A DNA stretch of 64,000 nucleotides from Mayfieldus sp963781495 (lineage in GTDB: Bacteria; Actinomycetota; Thermoleophilia; Solirubrobacterales; 70-9). Within the stretch, counting starts at the first letter, position 1. Each line of letters begins with the position of its first letter. Under the pieces are notes generated by a model. The model ran no database searches. It saw only the letters and a program-made list of their open reading frames with translations, and was not told where the DNA came from. Of this stretch, positions 24,127 to 31,589 are shown one piece after another. The stretch spans positions 868,001-932,000 of the forward strand of contig CAWAFX010000002.1 of NCBI GenBank assembly GCA_963781495.1. The letters run 5' to 3'. The position numbers and the translations under genes are program-made.

Positions 24127-25319
24127 GTCGAAAAATCGCAGGCAGGGGATGGCTCGCACGAGCCGCGGTGGCCGCGCTCGCGGTCGCCTCGCTGCTTCTC
24201 GCCGCCTGTGGCGGCGGGGGCGGGGGCGGGGCCACGACCTCGGGGGCGGCGACCACCAACGCCGCTCCGGCGCCGCAGGTCGTCGTCCAGACGGCCGGCG
24301 AGCAGTTCAACGCGGCGCAGATCTACCAGCAGGCGTCGCCCGGCGTGGTCACGGTGCTGTCGGTGTTCGGCAGCAGCGGCGGACTTCTGGGCGGGGCCAC
24401 CGCCGGCCAGGGCTCGGGCTTCGTGCTCGACAAGGACGGTGACATAGTCACCAACGGCCACGTGGTCAGCGAAGGCGAGGGCTCGGCGCTGACCAAGGCC
24501 AAGCAGGTCTTCGTCGAGTTCGCCGACCGCAACCGCGTCCCGGCGAAGATCATCGGCGTCGATCCCTTCGCCGACGTCGCCATGATCAAGATCAACCCCG
24601 ACGGGCTCGACATGCAGCCGCTGCAGCTCGGCGACGACGCCAAGCTCGCGGTCGGCGATCCGGTCGCCGCGATCGGCAGCCCCTTCGGGGAGCAGCAGTC
24701 GCTCTCGGTCGGGGTCGTCTCGGCCAAGGACCGCTCGGTCAAGTCGCTGACCCAGTTTCAGATCGAGAACTCGATCCAGACCGACGCCGCGATCAACCCC
24801 GGCAACTCCGGCGGCCCGCTGCTCAACGCCAAGGCGGAGGTGGTCGGCATCAACCAGCAGATCGAGACCCGCTCCAACACCAACGCCGGGGTCGGCTTCG
24901 CGGTCCCGATCTCGGCGATCAAGCGCTCGATCGCCCAGCTGCGCCAGAACGGCCAGGTCTCATACCCCTACATCGGCGTCTCCAGCCAGGCGCTCTATCC
25001 CCAGCTCGCCCAGAAGCTCGGCCTCGACACCGACTACGGCGGCCTGGTCGCCAAGGTCGTCCCCGGCGGCCCCGCCGACGATGCCGGGATCAAGGGCTCC
25101 GACCACACGATCCGCTTCCAGGCTTCGCGCGTCGACGCCGGCGGCGACGTGATCCTGGCCGTCAACGGCCGCAAGATCGTCGGACCCAGCGACCTCTCCA
25201 ACTTCATCCTCAAGTACAGCCCCGGCGACAAGGTGACCCTGCAGATCCTCCGCGACAACCAGCGCAAGGACGTCCAGGTCACCCTCGGCACCCGTCCCAC
25301 CAGCCAGACCGGTCCTTGA
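24123..25319 (+). CDS. HtrA/DegP-type serine protease lipoprotein with PDZ domain
   Basis: The 398-residue protein has a lipoprotein signal peptide ending in the lipobox LLLAAC (Cys29), a Gly/Thr-rich linker, a trypsin-like domain with His113 (TNGHVVS), Asp151 (FADVAMIKI) and Ser229 (NPGNSGGP), and one C-terminal PDZ domain (YIGVSSQALYPQLAQ, GGPADDAGIKGSD, GGDVILAVNGRKI). It is a membrane-anchored extracytoplasmic protease/chaperone for misfolded envelope proteins. The start GTG 24123 overlaps the kinase stop, and the stop overlaps the next gene (TTGA). Most actinobacterial HtrA proteins are anchored by a transmembrane helix, so lipid anchoring is a minor oddity. Confidence 0.94.
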   Translation: MSRKIAGRGWLARAAVAALAVASLLLAACGGGGGGGATTSGAATTNAAPAPQVVVQTAGEQFNAAQIYQQASPGVVTVLSVFGSSGGLLGGATAGQGSGFVLDKDGDIVTNGHVVSEGEGSALTKAKQVFVEFADRNRVPAKIIGVDPFADVAMIKINPDGLDMQPLQLGDDAKLAVGDPVAAIGSPFGEQQSLSVGVVSAKDRSVKSLTQFQIENSIQTDAAINPGNSGGPLLNAKAEVVGINQQIETRSNTNAGVGFAVPISAIKRSIAQLRQNGQVSYPYIGVSSQALYPQLAQKLGLDTDYGGLVAKVVPGGPADDAGIKGSDHTIRFQASRVDAGGDVILAVNGRKIVGPSDLSNFILKYSPGDKVTLQILRDNQRKDVQVTLGTRPTSQTGP

Positions 25320-26281
25320 GCGACCGCTCGCTGCGGTCACTTTGCACTGAGCTCGCCGCAACCCTGCGGGATGAGCTGCACGCCGAGCTCGGCGGCCACC
25401 ACGGCCGCGATCACGTCGGCGACGACGACGGCCGCGGCGAGGGCGGGGACGTCACCTTCGCGATCGACGAGCGCGCCGAATCGCTGATGGAGGCCTTCCT
25501 CGCCGAGCGCGCCCCCGACGTCGCCTTCTACTCCGAGGACCGCGGCATGGTCCAGCCCGCCGGCCAGGAACCGGCCTGGGTGCTGATCGTCGACCCGATC
25601 GACGGCACCCGCCCGGCGCTGGCCGGGTTCGAGTCGGCCTGCGTCTCGGTCGCCGCGGCACCGCTGGATGGCGAGCCGACGATCGCCGACGTGCAGGTCG
25701 GCGTCATCGTCGAGATCAAGAGCGGGGCCGGCTTCGTCGCCGAGCGCGGCGCCGGGCTCGAGCCCGGGCCCCGGCTGTCGGCCAACGACCGCCTCGAGCG
25801 GATGTTCTGGACCTACGGGCTGCGAGGGCGTCCCGCCCGGCAGACGATCGAGGTGCTGGCGGAGCTGATCGACGCCTCCTCGGTCGGCGGCGCGACCTTC
25901 GACCTCGGCTCGGCGACCTACGACATGACCAGGGTCGCCACCGGCCAGCTCGACGCCTACGTGGAGCCCGGGCCGCGGATGGTCGACGACCTTCCGGGGA
26001 TGCGGGCCGAGTTCGAGCGGGTCGGCGGCGGCGCGGTGCTCAACAACTCGCCCTACGACCTCGCGGCGGCGGTGATCTGCCTCGAGGAGGCCGGGGCGGT
26101 GGTCAGCGACGCCTACGGGCAGCCGATCGGGCCGCGCCGGCTGCTCGGGTCCGGGGCCGATTTTCAGATCTCCTGCATCACCGCCGCCAACCCCGCGCTT
26201 CATGCGAAGATCTGCGCCGCCGTGGACGCCGGAATCGAACGTCTGGCGGGGCGTTCAGGCTCCGGGGAAAATCGCAACTGA
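25316..26281 (+). CDS. inositol monophosphatase-family protein
   Basis: The 321-residue protein contains the FIG/IMPase metal-site pattern IVDPIDGTRPALAGFESACV (DPxDGT, about residues 98-117), an earlier acidic segment FAIDERAESLMEAFL and SEDRG, where E-D fills the conserved Glu/Asp positions. The third metal site, normally W-D-x-A-A, is replaced by YDLAAAVICLEEAG (about 257). It most likely dephosphorylates a sugar or polyol phosphate in the cytoplasm. TTG 25316 is the start, coupled to htrA by overlap. It is followed after 15 bases by treT, so a role in compatible-solute phosphate removal is conceivable but not shown. Confidence 0.87.
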   Translation: MSDRSLRSLCTELAATLRDELHAELGGHHGRDHVGDDDGRGEGGDVTFAIDERAESLMEAFLAERAPDVAFYSEDRGMVQPAGQEPAWVLIVDPIDGTRPALAGFESACVSVAAAPLDGEPTIADVQVGVIVEIKSGAGFVAERGAGLEPGPRLSANDRLERMFWTYGLRGRPARQTIEVLAELIDASSVGGATFDLGSATYDMTRVATGQLDAYVEPGPRMVDDLPGMRAEFERVGGGAVLNNSPYDLAAAVICLEEAGAVVSDAYGQPIGPRRLLGSGADFQISCITAANPALHAKICAAVDAGIERLAGRSGSGENRN

Positions 26282-26296
26282 AACGGGGATTCGGTC

Positions 26297-27541
26297 TTGC
26301 TGCAAGAAGTCGCGCTTGGTGACAAGAAGCTGGCCGACTACACGCACCTGGTCGGCCGCGATCTGATCGAACGGGTGCGGGAGCTGGCGGGGCCGCTGGA
26401 GGGCCAGCGCGTCCTTCACATCAGCGCCACCGCCTTCGGCGGCGGCGTCTCGGAGATCCTCTACACGCTGGTGCCGCTGATGCGCGACGCCGGCCTCGAT
26501 GCCCACTGGCAGGTGATCCTCGGGCGGGAGGAGTTCTTCAACGCCACCAAGCTGCTTCACAACTCGCTGCAGGGCGACGAGACGACGCTGACCGACGAGG
26601 AGTGGGAGCTGTTCTTCGAGGTCAACAAGCAGAACGCGGAGGCAATGGATGAGGAGTGGGACGTGATCATCGTCCACGACCCGCAGCCGATCGGCATCCG
26701 CTCGATCGTCCCCCAGTGCGCGAAGCACTGGATTTGGCGCTGCCACATCGACCTCTCCGAGCCCAACCCGGCGCCGATCGAGCGCCTGCGGCCGTTGATG
26801 GGCGACTACGACGCGACCGTCTGGCACATGCAGCAGTACGTCCCCGCCGGGCTCGAGGGCGAGATCGGACGCGACATCCGCCTCATCCCCCCCGCGATCG
26901 ATCCGCTGTCGCCGAAGAACATGGCCCTCTCGCCCGAGGACGCGTCCTTCGTCTGCGGGCAGTTCGGGATCGACATCGACCGGCCTTTGATGTGTCAGGT
27001 GTCGCGCTTCGACCCCTGGAAGGACCCGATCGGCGTCATCGACGCCTACCGCGAGGTGACCAAGGAGATGCCCGACGTGCAGCTGGCCCTGGTCGGCTCG
27101 ATGGCGACCGACGACCCCGAGGGCTGGGAGTTCTTCCAGAAGACCTTCGAGTACGCCGACTCCGACCCCGACATCAAGATCCTCAACAACCTCAACAACG
27201 TCGGCGCGATCGAGGTCAACGCCTTCCAGTCGCAATCCGACGTGCTGCTGCAGAAGTCGATCCGGGAGGGCTTCGGGCTGACCGTCACCGAGGGCCTCTG
27301 GAAGGTGCGGCCGGTAGTCGCCGGCAACGTCGGCGGGATCCCGATGCAGATCACCGACGGCGAGAGCGGCTATCTGGTCAATACGCCGCACGAGGCCGCT
27401 GAGCGCAGCCTCGAGATCCTCCGCGACCCCTCGCTGGGCAAGTTCCTCGGCCGCAAGGGCAAGGAGCACACCCGGGCCCATTTCCTCACCCCGCGGCTAC
27501 TCCGCGACTGGCTGGTCCTGTTCACCGATTTGAAGGCCTGA
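26297..27541 (+). CDS. treT: TreT-like trehalose synthase (GT4 glycosyltransferase)
   Basis: The 414-residue enzyme resembles trehalose glycosyltransferring synthases (NDP-glucose + glucose to trehalose). It has the N-terminal TAFGGGVSEILYTLVPLMRD (about residues 45-64), VHDPQPIGIRSI (about 126-137), RCHIDLSEPNP (about 149-159), the C-lobe start CQVSRFDPWKDPIGVIDAYR (about 235-254) and SIREGFGLTVTEGLWKVRPV with the EX7E element. It begins at TTG 26297, 15 bases after the IMPase-like gene, and otsA follows by 25 bases. TreT normally works alone, so its linkage with OtsA gives two routes to trehalose. A related glucosyltransferase activity is possible. Confidence 0.83.
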   Translation: MLQEVALGDKKLADYTHLVGRDLIERVRELAGPLEGQRVLHISATAFGGGVSEILYTLVPLMRDAGLDAHWQVILGREEFFNATKLLHNSLQGDETTLTDEEWELFFEVNKQNAEAMDEEWDVIIVHDPQPIGIRSIVPQCAKHWIWRCHIDLSEPNPAPIERLRPLMGDYDATVWHMQQYVPAGLEGEIGRDIRLIPPAIDPLSPKNMALSPEDASFVCGQFGIDIDRPLMCQVSRFDPWKDPIGVIDAYREVTKEMPDVQLALVGSMATDDPEGWEFFQKTFEYADSDPDIKILNNLNNVGAIEVNAFQSQSDVLLQKSIREGFGLTVTEGLWKVRPVVAGNVGGIPMQITDGESGYLVNTPHEAAERSLEILRDPSLGKFLGRKGKEHTRAHFLTPRLLRDWLVLFTDLKA

Positions 27542-27566
27542 TGACCGCTCGGGGTACCCTGACCCC

Positions 27567-29042
27567 ATGCCGGACATCCCCAACCTGACGATCGTCTCCA
27601 ACCGCGGCCCAGCCCAGTTCGAGCGCGACGAGGAGGGTGAGAGGATTGTCAGCCGCGGGGGCGGCGGCCTGGTCACGGCGCTCTCCGGGCTGGTCTCGCA
27701 CCGCGACGCGCTCTGGATCGCCTCGGCGATGACCGACGAGGACGTCGAGGTCTCGAAGGAGTCCGAGGGGAGGCCGATCGAGCTCGAGATCGACGGCGTC
27801 GACTACAGCCTCTGCTTCGTCGAGAGCGAAGGCGAGGCCTACGACCGCTTCTACAACGTGATCGCCAACCCGATCCTCTGGTTCATCCAGCACTACCTCT
27901 GGGACCTTTCCAACGCCCCCGACATCCGCGAGGAGGAGCTGGACGCGTGGGAGTTCGGCTACAAGGCGGTCAACGAGGACATCGCCCGCGAGGTCATCAA
28001 GCAGATCGCAGGCGAGGACGAGCCGCTGGTGATGCTGCACGACTACCACCTCTACACGGCGCCGGCCCTGATCCGCGCCGAGCGGCCGGACGCATTCCTG
28101 CACCACTTCGTCCACATCCCCTGGTCCGAGCCCGACAGCTGGCGGGTGCTTCCGGGGCGCTGGCGCGAGGAGATCTACCGCGGCATGCTGGCCAACGACA
28201 TCATCGGCTTTCACACCGGCGCCTACTGCCGCAACTTCCTGCGCTGCTGCCAGGAGCTGCTCGAGCTCGACGTGAACTATGGCGAGCTCAAGGTCAGCCA
28301 TCCCGGCGGCGAGACCTGGGTCCGCGCCTATCCGCTCGCCGTCGACGCCGAGCGGCTGAAGCGCGCGGCGGAGTCGGAGGAGGTGGCCGAGGCCGAGCGC
28401 GAGGTGCTCGAGCGACGGCGGGAGTACCTGATCATCCGCGTCGACCGCGCCGACCTCTCGAAGAACGTGCTGCGCGGCTTCACGGCCTTCGACACCTTTC
28501 TCGCCCAGCATCCCGAGTTCCGCGAGAAGGTGACCTTCGTCGCCCACCTGCAGCCGTCGCGCCAGGACGTGCCCGAGTACCAGGAGTACCTGGAGCGGAT
28601 CGAGGCCCTGGTCGCGGTCGTAAACCACCGCCACGGCACCACCGACTGGATGCCGATCGACCTCCGCATCTACGAGAACTTCAACGACGCCGTCGCCCGC
28701 TACAAGCACTGCGACCTGCTGATGGTCAACCCGATCTTCGACGGCATGAACCTGGTCGCCAAGGAGGCTCCGGTCGTCAACCAGCGCGACGGGGTGCTGA
28801 TGCTCTCCGAGAACACCGGCTCGCACCAGGAGCTCGCCGACTGCGCGCTCTCGGTCAACCCGTTCGACATCCAGGAGCAGGCGGACACGATCTACCGCGC
28901 CCTGACCATGGACCCGGAGGAGAAGCGGGTGCGGGCCGAGAGGCTGCGGGAGATCATCGTCTCGCGCGATCCGGGCGACTGGGTCGACGAGCAGCTGGCC
29001 GACATCCGCCTCAAGCGCGCCCAGCGGGCGCCGGTCGCCTGA
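27567..29042 (+). CDS. otsA: trehalose-6-phosphate synthase (GT20, OtsA-like)
   Basis: The 491-residue enzyme opens TIVSNRGPAQFERDEEGERI, has GGGGLVTALSGLV (residues about 31-43), the HDYHL acceptor loop VMLHDYHLYTAPALIR (about 155-170), RVDRADLSKNVLRGFTAF (about 290) and FDGMNLVAKEAPVV (about 390), all GT20 landmarks. It transfers glucose from an NDP-glucose to glucose-6-phosphate. The phosphate-binding loop is the actinobacterial SKN form rather than the E. coli YTKG form. It has no OtsB phosphatase domain, and no otsB is in the window. It closes the six-gene plus-strand series. Confidence 0.88.
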   Translation: MPDIPNLTIVSNRGPAQFERDEEGERIVSRGGGGLVTALSGLVSHRDALWIASAMTDEDVEVSKESEGRPIELEIDGVDYSLCFVESEGEAYDRFYNVIANPILWFIQHYLWDLSNAPDIREEELDAWEFGYKAVNEDIAREVIKQIAGEDEPLVMLHDYHLYTAPALIRAERPDAFLHHFVHIPWSEPDSWRVLPGRWREEIYRGMLANDIIGFHTGAYCRNFLRCCQELLELDVNYGELKVSHPGGETWVRAYPLAVDAERLKRAAESEEVAEAEREVLERRREYLIIRVDRADLSKNVLRGFTAFDTFLAQHPEFREKVTFVAHLQPSRQDVPEYQEYLERIEALVAVVNHRHGTTDWMPIDLRIYENFNDAVARYKHCDLLMVNPIFDGMNLVAKEAPVVNQRDGVLMLSENTGSHQELADCALSVNPFDIQEQADTIYRALTMDPEEKRVRAERLREIIVSRDPGDWVDEQLADIRLKRAQRAPVA

Positions 29043-29066
29043 GCGGCGCCCAGCGGCAGCGTATGG

Positions 29067-29519
29067 CTAGAGGCCGAACTCCGGCGGAGGGTGGGGCAGC
29101 GGCCCCGGTGATGGCAGTGGTGGGAGCACGGGCACTGGCGCGGAACCGGAATCGGGGGGCGACGGTGACTGCGTGTAATGCCGATCGGGGTGATGCCGGT
29201 GGTGGTCGGCTGCGGCCGCGTGTTGCGGCCGATGACGCTTGTTGGGCCGCATCTGCGACCTCTCCGGCAATCCCCGGCGCCGGGCCCGCGGTCGCTCGCG
29301 CTGGCGGTGGGGCCTTGCGCGATGGGTTGGGGGTGGCGCCGGCGACCTCGTCGCTGCGGCGCCTCTGCCGCGCCCAATGCCGGGCAGCCCGACGTCAGGG
29401 GCGAGCGGGGGCGGGTCGGGAGCCCTGAGCAGGCCGGGCAGGAGCGCCGCGATCGCCAGGCAGGCTGCCGCGGCGGCGCCCAGGCGCCCGGCGCGCTGCC
29501 AGCGGATCCGCCTCCACAC
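29067..29519 (-). CDS. proline-rich membrane-anchored hypothetical protein (150 aa)
   Basis: The product starts MWRRIRWQRAGRLGAAAAAC, giving a basic N-terminus and one hydrophobic segment (AAAAACLAIAALLPGLL) like a signal anchor, followed by a low-complexity tail rich in Pro, His, Arg and Ser that ends PPPEFGL. Such a profile suggests an extracytoplasmic, disordered protein. The frame is antisense to no other real gene and fills the space between otsA and rpsF, though low complexity makes the coding case moderate. I do not recognise a family. Confidence 0.5.
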   Translation of the reverse strand: MWRRIRWQRAGRLGAAAAACLAIAALLPGLLRAPDPPPLAPDVGLPGIGRGRGAAATRSPAPPPTHRARPHRQRERPRARRRGLPERSQMRPNKRHRPQHAAAADHHRHHPDRHYTQSPSPPDSGSAPVPVLPPLPSPGPLPHPPPEFGL

Positions 29520-29579
29520 GGCTCGCTAATGCCGATTCGCCGCCGGCTTCTCCCCGCATGCGGTGGCTTCACCCCGCAT

Positions 29580-29612
29580 CACTTGCGGCCGGCTTCGCCG
29601 GCCTGACATGCC
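29580..29612 (+). repeat. dispersed palindromic repeat, copy C
   Basis: The sequence is CACTTGCGG, a perfect 7-bp hairpin GGCCGGC-TTC-GCCGGCC (29587-29603), then TGACATGCC. Both arms match copy A (minus strand) and copy B. Its right arm runs into the 5' side of the proposed rpsF leader structure. Confidence 0.65.
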
Positions 29613-29645
29613 CGTGCCGCGACACCTTGTGTCGCGGCATTGTCA
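29604..29645 (+). promoter_or_regulatory. candidate S6:S18-binding leader of rpsF
   Basis: An outer 5-bp stem pairs TGACA (29604-29608) with TGTCA (29641-29645). Inside it, the 5' side has a six-base bulge TGCCCG, and then a perfect 11-bp stem TGCCGCGACAC / GTGTCGCGGCA (29615-29639) closes on the loop CTT. A two-stem structure with a CCG-containing bulge just upstream of rpsF is the known layout of the leader that the S6:S18 complex binds to repress its own operon. The structure is seen in the sequence and its role is inferred. The rpsF ATG lies 15 bases beyond it and has no strong Shine-Dalgarno. Confidence 0.6.
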
Positions 29646-29660
29646 TACTGGGCGCCCGCC

Positions 29661-30029
29661 ATGCCTGTAGAACCACGCGAATACGAAATCGTCCTGATGC
29701 TCGATCCGGGGCTCGAGGACGCCGCCCGCGACAAGATCGTCGACGACGTTCGCAACCGAATCGGGGGCTCCGGCGAGCTCAAGCACGAGGACAGCTGGGG
29801 CATCCGCAAGCTCGCCTACGAGATCGAACAGCGGACCGAGGCCGACTACCGCTGGCTGCGCTTCACCGCGCCCCCGGCGCTGCTCGAGGAGCTGGACCAC
29901 AGCCTCAAGATCGCCGACGGCGTGCTTCGCTTCCGACTCTTCCGGGTCGACCCGGAAGCGCCGATCACGGCCCCGCCGGCCTCCGGCGCCCCCGCGCCGC
30001 CGCCGAAGCGGGAGCCGGCAGCCTCCTGA
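29661..30029 (+). CDS. rpsF: 30S ribosomal protein S6
   Basis: The 122-residue protein starts MPVEPREYEIVLMLDPGLED (ATG 29661) and has the S6 pattern ELKHEDSWGIRKLAYEIEQR, with RWLRFTAPPALLEELDHSLK and RFRLFRVDPEAP after it. S6 binds 16S rRNA with S18 on the platform of the small subunit. A Pro/Ala-rich tail of about 20 residues extends beyond the usual end. It heads rpsF-ssb-rpsR-rplI-dnaB, an arrangement conserved across bacteria, and is preceded by a probable autoregulatory leader. Confidence 0.96.
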   Translation: MPVEPREYEIVLMLDPGLEDAARDKIVDDVRNRIGGSGELKHEDSWGIRKLAYEIEQRTEADYRWLRFTAPPALLEELDHSLKIADGVLRFRLFRVDPEAPITAPPASGAPAPPPKREPAAS

Positions 30030-30153
30030 GCAGGGTCTCGTGCGTGCCCATTGAGGCCCGCACGTTGCGGCGTTTTCACCCCTGCGGGGGAGGGAACAGC
30101 CGGGCCTCGACTTAGACTGCTGATTCGAACAAATCGAAGAGGAGCGAAGACTT

Positions 30154-30606
30154 TTGGCCGCCACCAACATCAACACCGTCGTCATCACGGGGAACCTGAC
30201 CCGCGACCCCGAGCTGCGCAGCACCCCCGGCGGCACCGCTGTCTGCAAGCTGCGCGTAGCCGTCAACAGCCGCCGCAAGGACGGCCAGAGCGGCGAGTGG
30301 ATCGACAAGCCCAACTATTTCGACGTCACCGTCTGGGGCGCCCAGGGCGAGAACTGCGCCAACTACCTCTCCAAGGGCCGGCCGGTCGCGGTCGAGGGAA
30401 GGCTCGACTGGCGCGAGTGGGAGTCCCAGGACGGAGGCAAGCGCCAGGCGGTCGAGATCATCGCCAACTCGGTCCAGTTCCTCGGCTCGCGTGACGGCGG
30501 CGGCAACGGCAACGGCTTCCAGGCCCAGTCCGACGTCCCAGCCGACACCTCCGACTTCGAGGGCGCCGGCGTCGGAGGCGGCAAGGAAGACGACATCCCT
30601 TTCTAG
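30154..30606 (+). CDS. ssb: single-stranded DNA-binding protein
   Basis: The 150-residue protein begins at TTG 30154, nine bases after AAGAGGAG, and reads INTVVITGNLTRDPELRSTP, then FDVTVWGAQGENCANYLSKG and RPVAVEGRLDWREWE, the OB-fold core. A Gly/Asn-rich linker leads to the acidic tip KEDDIPF, the docking site for replication and repair partners. The homotetramer coats ssDNA. Its place between rpsF and rpsR is the conserved one. Confidence 0.96.
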   Translation: MAATNINTVVITGNLTRDPELRSTPGGTAVCKLRVAVNSRRKDGQSGEWIDKPNYFDVTVWGAQGENCANYLSKGRPVAVEGRLDWREWESQDGGKRQAVEIIANSVQFLGSRDGGGNGNGFQAQSDVPADTSDFEGAGVGGGKEDDIPF

Positions 30607-30736
30607 CCGGGGGTCCGACTCCCGGCCGATCGACTTACGAGGGCCCCAGGCGGGGCTCTCGTAGGTTTCGGGCACCCGCTAGCATTGGCGCGCTTGGTTC
30701 GCCCGGCACACGCCGGGCGTCTTTGCGCTCAGACCA

Positions 30737-30997
30737 ATGGCAAAACAGCGAGGCGACACAGGACCCAGGCGACGGCGCGGCCCGTCGGACCGCATGCGTC
30801 CGCGCAAGTACACGCGGATCAACGTCGAGGAGATCGATTACAAGGACCTGGCGCTGCTTCGCCGCTTCATCTCCGACAAGGGCAAGTCGCGCTCGCGGCG
30901 TGTGACCGGTCTCTCCCGCAAGCACCAGAAGCAACTCGCGCTGGCCGTCAAGCGGGCCCGCGAGATCGCGCTTCTGCCCTACGTCGGCGAGCGCTGA
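30737..30997 (+). CDS. rpsR: 30S ribosomal protein S18
   Basis: The 86-residue basic protein contains RKYTRINVEEIDYKDLALLR, RFISDKGKSRSRRVTGLSRK and KRAREIALLPYVGER, the S18 core and its C-terminal rRNA-binding part. It has no cysteines where zinc-binding S18 variants carry them. It partners S6 on the 30S platform. The stop overlaps the rplI start (TGATG), so they are coupled. Confidence 0.97.
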   Translation: MAKQRGDTGPRRRRGPSDRMRPRKYTRINVEEIDYKDLALLRRFISDKGKSRSRRVTGLSRKHQKQLALAVKRAREIALLPYVGER

Positions 30998-31449
30998 TGG
31001 CGCAGGCGATCCTGCTGCAGGATGTCGAGAACCTCGGCAGCCGCGGTGAGGCCGTAGACGTCTCCCCGGGGTACCTGCGCAACTACCTGCTGCCGCGAAA
31101 GCTCGCCCAGCCGGCGACCAAGGGAGCGCTCGAGGAGGCCCAGCGCCGCCTCGAGGTCCAGGAGCGGGCCGAGCGCGAGAGCGCCGAGCGCGCCCAGGAG
31201 ACCGCGGCGCTGCTCTCGAAGACGGTGCTGACCCTCCACCACCGCGCCGGCGAGGACGGCAAGCTGTTCGGCTCGGTGACCTCGAAGGAGATCGCCGACG
31301 GGATCCGCGACGCCCGCGACCTGAAGATCGACCCGCGCAAGATCAACCTCGAGCAGCCGATCCACGAGACCGGCACCTACATGGTCGAGGTCGAGGTGGC
31401 GGGCGGGGTCACCGCCAGCGTCAAGACGATCGTCGCCGAAGAGAAGTAA
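30997..31449 (+). CDS. rplI: 50S ribosomal protein L9
   Basis: The 150-residue protein starts MAQAILLQDVENLGSRGEAV, continues DVSPGYLRNYLLPRKLAQPA, has the long connecting helix (ALEEAQRRLEVQERAERESA) and the C-terminal domain (GKLFGSVTSKEIADGI, KINLEQPIHETGTY). It is full length with both rRNA-binding lobes. It overlaps rpsR by one base. Confidence 0.97.
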   Translation: MAQAILLQDVENLGSRGEAVDVSPGYLRNYLLPRKLAQPATKGALEEAQRRLEVQERAERESAERAQETAALLSKTVLTLHHRAGEDGKLFGSVTSKEIADGIRDARDLKIDPRKINLEQPIHETGTYMVEVEVAGGVTASVKTIVAEEK

Positions 31450-31451
31450 GC

Positions 31452-31466
31452 GGCGCCGAAGGCGCC
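31452..31466 (+). terminator. hairpin after rplI
   Basis: A palindromic 6-bp stem GGCGCC-GAA-GGCGCC starts three bases after the rplI stop and is followed by an AT-rich GTAATTATTTT run that could act as a weak U-tract. A longer 7-bp inverted repeat (CCACAGG 31465-31471 with CCTGTGG 31521-31527, the latter followed by TTGTTTT) overlaps it. The rest of the 140-base gap before dnaB shows nothing else definite. Partial termination or a dnaB leader structure is possible. Confidence 0.45.
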
Positions 31467-31589
31467 ACAGGTAATTATTTTCGCCCCGTTTGCTGGAAGG
31501 CGGCGCACGCCTGACCCCTGCCTGTGGTTGTTTTGAGACCCGGGCGCAGGGCGGGATGAATCCGCCGCCGCGCGGCCTTTACTGAACAG

